Assembly (NCBI GenBank): GCA_964020155.1
Contig: OZ026557.1
Coordinates: forward strand, 2,688,501-2,752,500
Direction: 5' to 3'
Source: Chondrilla cf. caribensis
Lineage: Eukaryota; Porifera; Demospongiae; Chondrillida; Chondrillidae
Length of the DNA stretch: 64,000 bases
A program made the translations under genes and the position numbers. Of this stretch, positions 40,721-50,160 are shown one piece after another (positions within the stretch are counted from its first letter, which is position 1; each line of letters opens with the position of its first letter). Under the pieces are notes generated by a model that worked only from the letters and a program-made list of their open reading frames with translations, searched no databases and had not been told where the DNA came from.

Positions 40721-40795
40721 CCAAGTTGACTCCCCGTCCCAAGTTGACTCCGACACCTTTTAAGCGCCCGTAATAAACGCCTGCCCCAAGTTGGC
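40721..40795 (-). repeat. Inverted stray copies of the minisatellite core
   Basis: CCAAGTTGACTCC, CCCAAGTTGACTCC and CCCCAAGTTGGCACC in a row are reverse-orientation versions of the GGAGTCAACTTGGG core of the array that starts 500 bases downstream. The Mutator-like element inserted into the first of them. Confidence 0.65.
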
Positions 40796-41280
40796 ACCGA
40801 CCGAGTCGCCGGTTCGTATCAGTACGATTATGAATTGCTGTCAAGAGAAGAAACAAACAATTATCGTCTCTAGCTATAGGTTCTGATATAGAAAGTTTTT
40901 TAGTATTTAGATGAGGATTAAGTAGCCGAAAATTGTATATGCGTGCAAGTATATATATATATATACTCAGTAATACTTGAATTATAGTTCACAGCGCGTT
41001 CCTTCCATTCAGCTCGCCACTTATTCTGTATAATATAGCTACTAGGTGAAGCAATAATTTTTGCAAAAATCCAAAAAATAAAAATTAATAGTATAAGCTA
41101 TAAATTAAATCATACTAAAAATAGCTATAATGTCTTTTTACAACTAAGGAGAGTACAAAAATCTTTCTTGAGAAGAAACATCTCATAATCATTTTCTATG
41201 TAGAAAAGGTAAACACATCATGAGTAAACAAGTCAACTTGCAAGCAGACTTTATAAGGATATGAAGTAGTGTATAGGTAT

Positions 41281-42540
41281 GAATGATCCTAACAAAGGAG
41301 TCAACTTGGGACAGGATTGTACTCCAACGAAGGAGTCAACTTGGGACAGGATTACACTCCAACAAAGGAGTCAACTTGGGACAGGATTGCACTCCAACGA
41401 AGGAGTCAACTTGGGACAGGATTGCACTCCAACAAAGGAGTCAACTTGGGACAGGATTACACTCCAACCAAGGAGTCAACTTGGGACAGGATTGCACTCC
41501 AACGAAGGAGTCAACTTGGGACAGGATTGCACTCCAACGAAGGAGTCAACTTGGGACAGGATTGCACTCCAACGAAGGAGTCAACTTGGGACAGGATTGT
41601 ACTCCAACGAAGGAGTCAACTTGGGACAGGATTACACTCCAACAAAGGAGTCAACTTGGGACAGGATTGCACTCCAACGAAGGAGTCAACTTGGGACAGG
41701 ATTGCACTCCAACGAAGGAGTCAACTTGGGACAGGATTGCACTCCAACGAAGGAGTCAACTTGGGACAGGATTGCACTCCAACGAAGGAGTCAACTTGGG
41801 ACAGGATTGCACTCCAACGAAGGAGTCAACTTGGGACAGGATTACACTCCAACGAAGGAGTCAACTTGGGACAGGATTGCACTCCAACGAAGGAGTCAAC
41901 TTGGGACAGGGTTACACTCCAACGAAGGAGTCAACTTGGGACAGGGTTACACTCCAACCAAGGAGTCAACTTGGGACAGGGTTGCACTCCAACGAAGGAG
42001 TCAACTTGGGACAGGGTTGCACTCCAACGAAGGAGTCAACTTGGGACAGGATTGCACTCCAACGAAGGAGTCAACTTGGGACAGGATTGCACTCCAACGA
42101 AGGAGTCAACTTGGGACAGGATTACACTCCAACAAAGGAGTCAACTTGGGACAGGATTGCACTCCAACGAAGGAGTCAACTTGGGACAGGATTGCATTCC
42201 AACAAAGGAGTCAACTTGGGATAGGATTGCACTCCAACGAAGGAGTCAACTTGGGACAGGATTGCACTCCAACGAAGGAGTCAACTTGGGACAGGATTGC
42301 ACTCCAACGAAGGAGTCAACTTGGGACAGGATTACACTCCAACAAAGGAGTCAACTTGGGACAGGATTGCACTCCAACGAAGGAGTCAACTTGGGACAGG
42401 ATTGCATTCCAACAAAGGAGTCAACTTGGGATAGGATTGCACTCCAACGAAGGAGTCAACTTGGGACAGGATTGCACTCCAACAAAGGAGTCAACTTGGG
42501 ACAGGAGTGCACTCTAACGAAGGAGTCAACTTGGGACAAT
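41281..42540 (+). repeat. 35-bp minisatellite, about 36 units
   Basis: The unit GGAGTCAACTTGGGACAGGA plus 15 further bases (period 35) repeats about 36 times. Variation is almost limited to ATTGC/ATTAC, AACG/AACA/AACC and AGGATT/AGGGTT. A six-unit (210-base) block near 42121-42330 is repeated at 42331-42480 with the same variant order. Because 35 is not a multiple of three, each forward frame reads through every phase of the unit. All three frames are open, over more than 1.2 kb in two of them and about 940 bases in the other, and show the same 35-residue period (with TPTKESTWDR, LGTGLHSNEGVNLGQD). No splice or homology evidence for a protein. Confidence 0.97.
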
Positions 42541-42857
42541 GAGTGAACAGGACCAGATGGAATGACTCCCTCTCATAAGAATAAATTTAGACCAAGTATT
42601 CATTGACAAATATGAAGGACTAGTGTATAGGTCAAGTGAAGTCACAACATTGTTTTGGATTGAGGCTGTGTGTTAGATTGTTAAAACTCAGTTGGGTTAC
42701 ACTTTCTAGTCAGTCTGTCCATGAGATAGCTAGCTATTGTGCTCTACAGTTAAAGACCAGACCCTTTCACCAATAGGTGCAATGAAGCTTTTTAACTTTA
42801 AGTTAGCAAGAAGTGGTTTTAATTAGAAAATTGATCTGATTTGAATAGATAGCAGGC
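42541..42857. other. Spacer between minisatellite and integrase gene
   Basis: AT-rich, no ORF or repeat seen. It must contain the 5' end or promoter of the downstream gene if ATG 42858 is the true start. Confidence 0.45.
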
Positions 42858-45800
42858 ATGTCAACAGTCAAGCGTGAAGACTTTGAGAGATGGTTGGAAG
42901 CTGATAGACGTGCATCCAAGAAGAACTCCACTCTTTTGAGCAGAGATGAGTGTTTGGCAGTAATAGCACATCTGCCAGGGCAGGGAAGTGTAACCCCTGA
43001 CAAGACATTTGTAAGGTGGGTGAAGAGGAACAGATTCCATTTACAACAGAATCCTTTTCCAAGCACTGGCTGTGATGAGAAAATACTAGTTGCTCCTGTA
43101 AGTTGAATGACGAAAGTATCTGACAGGTACACATATTGCGACTCCCCATTTCCCTGTACTGCACTAGGCTCATAAAGGTACAATGGAGGAGAGTGGATCA
43201 TATCTCCGTGTTGCACCAACAGAGGATATATTTGACATAATTGACAATGCTCACAGAGTGGAAGGTGGGCATTGTGGTGTTAGAAAGACTTTTTGCAGGG
43301 TACGTGTTGATTGCATATTTTTGTATAGTGCATACATACGTACGTACCTTGGTATTATCTTTAATTCACAGATTCAGGAAGTATATAAAAATGTGCCGCG
43401 GTATGTGGTGCAACATTATGTTAAATTGTGCACAACATGTCAGGTGAAAACTGTACAAATCACAAGGGATCCTCTCAAACCTATCATTTCCAAAGGTTTC
43501 CTAACCCGGTGTCAGGTGAGTACAAATATACGCAGTGACAGAGCATTACATACGTATGTATTCACTTTGAATTCACCACTGGCAGTGTAACATTTAAACT
43601 CAATACAGATAGACTTGATAGACATGCAGTCCAGACCAGATGGGGATTACAAGTATATTGGTCACTTTGTGGATCATTTCACTAAGTACCATGTACTCTT
43701 TGCTATGAAGAGCAAAGGTGCCAACGTAGTGGCCAGTAACTTGGTGCACAAAGTATTTTCGTACTTTGGTGTGCCAAGAATTCTGCATTCCGACAATGGC
43801 CGGGAATTTGTGAACAGGGTGATTGAGAATATCATCAAATCCTGGCCTGGTCGGGTGCAATTGATAACTGGCAGGCCTCGTCATAGCCAGACACAGGGAC
43901 TGGTGGAGCAGGGCAATTACACTGTGGAGCGAATGTTGTCAGCCTTATTCTGTGACACTGGCAGCAACAGTTGGGCTTCGTGGCTACCACGAATACAGTG
44001 TAAGACCATACTGGATATGGAATCACCTATTTCTACACTAAATTATGTTTCACTAATGTGTGACTCTCAATATACCCCACTACAGATACCATGAACACAC
44101 AGGTTTCAGAGGCAATTAAAATGACACCTTATGAAGCTGTGTTCGGACAACTCCATCCAGCAACTCTGGTTCCTGATGGACACAGTACAACTCTTCAAGA
44201 GAGTGACGTTGAGGATATTGTGGAAGAGGAAGCCTTTGAAAAAGCCACTAAAGACCCACCACTGCCTGACTCGCCAATCGAAGACACCACTGCTGACAGT
44301 GAGACAAGGAGACCATTGAATGCGCATAACATTGCTGAGTCTGTGTACATATGCATACACTATGGACATCCATACATCCATATGAATGTACCCACACTTT
44401 TTCTTGCTTACATGTACATGCATATATGTAGGTGAAGAACAATCACAAGTGGAAGATCCTATTACACTGTCAGACGAAGATGATAATGGAGATGATCTTC
44501 CTGAAGTGCACATGACAACCCTGATTAGCAACAAGAAAGATGTACACAACAGATATGATAATGGTTGGTAAGACTAGGCATTACGCATGTACGTATGCAT
44601 AACCATTACTTTTATTGAACTTGAAGGCCAATCAAGTACAGATTTACAAATCACAGCAAGTAAGGATGGCCAAAATAGTGACTCGTGGTGTCAGTGTTAA
44701 GTCATGAATGTAAAATCTGAGGTAGGTATGCATAATCATCATGCGTACACAACCTACAGGCCAATCAAAAGCTGATCTGCAAATGACTGCAAGTGACGAT
44801 AGCAAAGATAGTGACTTCTTAGGTTATTGTCCCCATTATTGTAACATTTGATGTGCACAGTATAGGATTTAACCTGTGTCATCTACCCACAGATGACAAT
44901 CTGGGTACACAAGAGAGGCATAGAAAGGTGCGAAGTAAAGTCTTGGATGCCTATTTGAAAACTGCAGATAAAATGACTATCAAGTACAAGAAGAAGAAGA
45001 AGACAAGAATGGAAACCCTACCAGTCAAGACATCAGTAACAGTGAGGGTGCCCAGAAAGCTACGTGCATCTGTAGATGTACAAAGAGTCCCGGGAGTTAT
45101 AGCCCATGTATCCAACCATAAACAGCCTCAATATCGGGTGTTGACATCATACAGACTTATTAAGGATGTGCTGACAGCTTCGGATGTGAATGAGTATGTG
45201 GGTACCATGACCCGCACATTGGACATTAGTACCTGGGAAAGTAGTCCACAAATATCCCTCCACAAAGCCAGTGAAAAATACAATCACAGGGACCAATGTA
45301 AGGCAGCTATTAAGAACAGTGTATGTATTACCATTCCAACATACGTACGTATATGGTTCAATGAATACACGCATCACATGAATGTACGTATGTAGATAAA
45401 CAGCCAAAGACACACAAAAAGGGACTGAATCAGCAAAAAAACATAACGAAGAGCATAACGAACACTCAAAAGTACATATTACTCATATCTCTAAACACTG
45501 TGCACTCCAGTGAAACGACTGCAAAGATGCAACAACTGCAGTGGCTGTCATCAACCAGACTGTGGAAAATGCAGACATTGCCTAGATAAAGTCAAGTTTG
45601 GTGGTGAAGGTAAACTGAAGCAAGCATGCACCGCTAGGAAGTGCCAGAACTGGGATTCTTCTCAAGATGTCAGTGATATTGAATCCATCAAATCCATCAA
45701 ATCCAGCACGAACAAGGCATTTACAGGTGGGGAAATACATTGTAATACGCGGCATGTACTCATTGTGTGTATGTGCGTATATACATCTAAAACATGCATA

Positions 45801-47497
45801 CTATACACATGTACATACATATGTAGCTGACAGAGCCTCCTGGGATACAGGATTCACAGATATAAAACAGCGCATTTCAGTAAGTGTCCATAAATTTCAG
45901 GTAAGTTATATGTTGCAACAGATACACCATCCAGCAATGCTCTAATACGCAGAAATTGAAACACAAACTGAATTCGATGAAAGATTTCAATTTAATACCA
46001 TTGGTTGATGGTGGAATGCTCAAGGAGGTGATTACAGGTAGAATGATACAGGGTCAGGTAAGTACGTATGTATGTACTATGCATGTTGATATACATTATA
46101 AAATGTGATGATACGTACTTTCAGTTTGAAGACAACCTTACTTACACATTAAAACATATGTACGTACCTAATACAGGTAATAGACTCTTTCCTCATTATG
46201 TTTGCTAGCATGGCAAGAGAACAGGTGTGAATTCAATGAAATGACGACACACGTCTCAGCATCATGTTAAAATACATTCCTAAACAGGGAAAGAGGATCT
46301 GTATTTTTGGAGATCACTTCTTCACTGCAATGCGTAAGGGCCATTCTGAAATGATCCAGTGGATCCCTGTTAGTACACAATTATTGCTGCACATTCCATA
46401 TTCTCCATTACATAATGTGTTGTGTTATAGGACAAGGACATATTTGAAAAATACGATTATGTCTTGGCAGCAGTACATCTAGAATGGAAGCACTGGATGT
46501 TAGCGGTGTGTACAGTATACTATGATAACAATGTTTATATTACCATTCACACATACACCTGCGTATGTACACATGTGCCTACCTAGATGATTGACAACCA
46601 GAGAAAGCAAAGGTTGCTTCTAGATCCTTTATTCAAAACACATCATCCACAAGAATGGAAGACATTGGTGGAATTGTCTCGGTACATGGATAGCACTGTT
46701 CAATGGACAGACATGAATGCCACAGATATAAAGGTATGCACACAATTATACTCATGAGAAGCAGAGTTTCACATGCTATTTACGTACGTACCAACTAAGC
46801 AATAATAAAACCGGAGGATAAGGGTTGGCTACACCAGACGAACTCATGATAATCATGCACATTCTATCTGTTATGTGATTTTATCACCAAAGCAGCACTA
46901 CTTACGAACCATCCCATTACAGGGTCTCCCTCAGCAGGGGAAAGGTACTAATGACTGTGGCATATTTGTGGCTATGGTTAGTACGTACATTGGAATAAAT
47001 GAGACATTCATGTACGTACAATGAATAATCACTGTTATTTCACTTTTCTTTATAATACTGTAGTATGCATTCTACTTAATAATGGGGGCTTCATTTGATT
47101 TCACCCAAGTAAGTGATAATGTATTTTATACCCATTATTAGTCTGGTCAACAATACACTATATGTGCGTATGTACATATACTCTTGTATTATCAAGAATG
47201 ATATGCCAATACTGAGGGAGAAACTAACATCAGAAGTAATACATTGCTCAAGTGATAGGTACTGTAAAGTCTCATAAGCGTATATGTGATATACTTACAC
47301 ACTCACACTCCTCTGTATTTACAAACAGACATGTACAGAATGCCAGTCTACATTATGTACTAGGACCAAGGAAACTTAAAAGGCAGTCACAAATGGAGCA
47401 AGAACATAAACTGTATGCACAGAAATTGTATGAACCACAGTTAAGGATAATGTCATGCGAAGCAAAATTGTCTACCAAAAAATACCTAGGCCAATGA
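42858..47497 (+). CDS. Integrase-CXXC zinc finger-ULP1 protease fusion (KRBA2/Ginger-type)
   Basis: Phase-consistent exons: 42858-43097, 43168-43299, 43372-43515, 43609-43999, 44086-44298, 44432-44563, 44760-44822, 44893-45318, 45511-45726, 45827-45879, 45953-46057, 46288-46368, 46431-46505, 46587-46733, 46923-46976, 47064-47108, 47197-47258, 47329-47497, about 915 residues. Domains in order: H2C2 zinc finger (AHRVEGGHC ... CTTCQ); DDE integrase core (IDLIDMQ, SDNGREF, GLVEQGN); an acidic, SUMO-interaction-like stretch (DPITLSDEDD); a basic linker; a CXXC finger (C-x2-C-x2-C-x4-C-x2-C-x2-C, then KFGG and C-x4-C); a ULP1/C48 protease with His (46491), Asp (46623), Gln (46932) and Cys (46956, TNDCGIFVAM). 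CXXC fingers in the family bind unmethylated CpG, and ULP1 cleaves SUMO. Thirty-odd introns are unusual for a transposon, so domestication is possible. Two genes instead of one cannot be excluded. Confidence 0.75.
44627..44680 (+). other. Duplicated mini-exon candidate in the integrase fusion gene
   Basis: The segment after CTTGAAG at 44627 (GQSSTDLQITASKDGQ) closely matches the exon at 44760-44822 (GQSKADLQMTASDDSK), each preceded by an acceptor AG. A tandem exon duplication. The first copy has a weak donor and may be skipped. Confidence 0.55.
45511..45726 (+). other. CXXC zinc-finger exon
   Basis: Encodes all eight zinc-ligand cysteines in CNNCSGCHQPDCGKCRHC and CTARKC, with the DNA-contact loop KFGG between them. 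The layout is that of CXXC domains in KDM2, CFP1, MLL, DNMT1 and MBD1. Part of the fusion gene above. Confidence 0.88.
46431..46976 (+). other. ULP1/SENP (C48) catalytic core exons
   Basis: Exons 46431-46505, 46587-46733 and 46923-46976 carry HLEWKHWMLA (His), LLLDPL (Asp) and GLPQQGKGTNDCGIFVAM (Gln and Cys). This is the full catalytic set in the family order, followed by the FTQNDMPILREKL C-terminal signature in the next exons. Confidence 0.88.
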
Positions 47498-50160
47498 TTG
47501 ACTTGAACACAATGGACAGCACCCTATCAACAATTGCAAGTGGTAAGCATTTACAATTGTATTCAGATATAATGTTACAGGAATATATCTTCTCTTTGAA
47601 CAAGACGAACAAACTGATATAAAGCACTCACTTCTGACATTCTGTGGTTTCACAACCACAGAAATGGATATATCGCGGATAATGGACGGGACGGAATTTA
47701 AGAATGAAGTATGTAAAGCTAGGTGTATATAGCATCAGGAGAATACGTACATATGTGATTCTGTTATATGCACTTCTCCAGATAATGTTATGTTACCTTA
47801 AATTTCTGGAGGCATGGTCACGAAGAGATAAATTCAAAGTGTGTACTATAACTGGTTTGGTTTGGTCCTGTACCATAATGGATGATATGTATGTTCAATA
47901 CCACAGGGACTAGGTTGCCATAAATTTGCACTGGTAACCACGGGGAGTGACGGCAGCTTCTTAAATGAGACATTAAAGGTGAATTCTTGGTCTGGACATA
48001 CGTACGTATACGTGTCTGCAGTGTATGCACAAACATCAATGCTTCACCTTACAACCACCAGCAGAAAGCTTCAGAAATGATATGCCAGAAGGGTGGCATC
48101 TTATGTCAACCACATCCAACAGGAAAGCCTGTAGTGTTGGTGAGAAGAGCAATGCACATTAAGGTTGATCACATGATGATAGAACCAAATTACCCTGCAC
48201 ACATACAGCTACTGATGGTACCAAGAAAGGAAGCTATAATAATAGATCCAATGGGAGCAGTTAGTGACAGTGATATGCAAAGCTTCTCAGATGAATTTTG
48301 GTATACTCATTTAATTGATTAAGTATTAATACAACTTCAACTGCAGATACATACATATGTACGTATGTAGGTATGTACGTACATATGTTAGAATATTATG
48401 TAAAGACATAAAAATGTAATCGCTTTACCTTAATGCAGTCAAATGATGCTGGAGAACCTCCCACATGAATTCAAAAGAGATTTCCTACCTACAACCATTC
48501 AAAAACAGGATGTAAGTATGTACACAAGCCATATTTTACACCTTTTTTAATGACTCTTACATGTGTGTGTATGTATGCACCATTGAAATACATTACATCT
48601 ATAATCATGTATTTTATTGTGCACAATATGACAGATTTCAACCAAATCATGTAAAGATACCAACATAACTGACTATGATGCCAAACTACTACTATGTAGG
48701 GTACGTATGTTTACACATTGACTATGTACGTACGTAGTACTAATAAGTTAGTGACATATTGCCATTTAAGTGTAACATAACTTTAAGCAATAATCAATAT
48801 TCATCCAAAACATGCAGAGTACCTATGAGATTGTTTTCAAAGAAAGATGGTCCACTACAGATGACATACAAGATCTGAAAAAGACTTTTTTGTCTCATTA
48901 TCTATCAGGGTGCGTAAATACGACCAAAGAGGAGAGCTAACATGCCAAGTAACTATCACAACTGGCGTGATTATGTACCATTAATGCAGAGCTGTTGTGA
49001 ATGGATGTGACACACAAATGATACAGGAGGTGCTAGAGTACAAGCACAATGTGGTACTGGATATTGATGAATATTTTGTAGGTTCCATTTTTATTACTAG
49101 ATACGTACATACATACGTAAGTCATAATTCCAGCATATTACAATGACATTTATTTACTGATGCCATGATCTTGTAGGACGATAGATCAGTGTGGGATTGC
49201 TCCTCAGATGATTCAAGAGAAATGGAAATTAAAATGTATCCTATTGAAGGTGAACCATTTTCTCAGTACATTCTGCAAGTTATATATGAAAACATAATGT
49301 TCATCTATTACAAATGATGCTATACTACAGGGGAATGGCTCAGAGCAAATGTGGACTACAACTCTGTACCCATCATTAAAAGCAAGGACGTCTATGGAGA
49401 GGAAATGTGCGTACCTGAAGTGACAAAGGGCCAGGTCGATAGTTATTTCGAACAATTGCTTCGAATACCTCCACAATCACTAGACGATGAGTGAGTTTTG
49501 TACATCACACAGTTCTCTACCTTTGTATGACAATGAAAAGTAACTTTTGAACAGAACTGTGATGTTCACTCGGGAGAGAGTAGTCAAGGTGCTGAAGGAG
49601 CATGAGGTACAGTACATACTTTATGCATAGCTTTATGTTACATAATATTAACATGTACCTGACCCTATTGTAAAAGTTAATGCAGTAAATTCTCACTACG
49701 TTACACCATTACACCATGTAGCAAGACTTTACCTACTTGTGCCTTGGGGCTAATATGGAGGACGGAAGAAGCCGATTCAAACTCGTAAAACACTTTCCTT
49801 TGCAGGGACAATTGGTAGGTCTAAACAATATCATTACATGCGCACTTCAAGAATAAATTATACAAGTTCTAGACAGGCCAACATCTGGTGTTTCTTTTAT
49901 TGAAGGCAATGGAGGTACTAATGTACCTATCAGAGGTAGCCGTGCCTTTCTTTCAGTGGAATTTTGAAATGGCTCAAGTGTTTGCAAATAACCTTCTTTT
50001 TCCACAGGTAAGCCTAATATCATGTGGAAGAGAGGTTTTGTGTGGACATTACTTCCATACAACTTGTTCACACATGCAGGCGATGGTCAAGTTGATAAAA
50101 GAAGTTCTCAAGATGACAAATGATGACGCTGTACAATACTACGCTGCAAAAGGACTTTAA
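47494..50160 (+). CDS. Unknown 484-residue protein overlapping the integrase-ULP1 stop (ATGA)
   Basis: Fifteen GT-AG exons join in phase with no break: 47494-47542, 47605-47708, 47782-47859, 47907-47978, 48062-48300, 48439-48511, 48635-48700, 48818-48909, 48990-49077, 49177-49249, 49331-49490, 49555-49606, 49722-49814, 49873-50007, 50080-50160. The start ATG (47494) overlaps the upstream TGA (47495-47497) as ATGA. No known domain seen. The first third has LLTFCGFTTTEMDISRIMDG and a beta-rich part (CHKFALVTTGSDGSF). The middle has LLMVPRKEAIIIDPMGAV. The end is helical (QLVFLLLKAMEV-like, MVKLIKEVLKMTNDDAVQYY). No signal peptide. It may be translated by reinitiation or from its own transcript. 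Same introns-every-70-bases style as the upstream gene. Confidence 0.65.

Noticed and set aside
41281..42540. CRISPR array
   Set aside because: The 35-bp units are contiguous tandem copies with no unique spacers, in an animal genome. It is a minisatellite.
45396..45470. Extra lysine-rich exon between the integrase linker and the CXXC exon
   Set aside because: It has an acceptor, but no donor gives the phase needed by the CXXC exon. Joining 45318 directly to 45511 works.
50020..50080. RING-like string (SCGREVLCGHYFHTTC)
   Set aside because: It falls in the intron between 50007 and 50080. The flanking exons splice in phase without it, and the cysteine/histidine spacing is incomplete.
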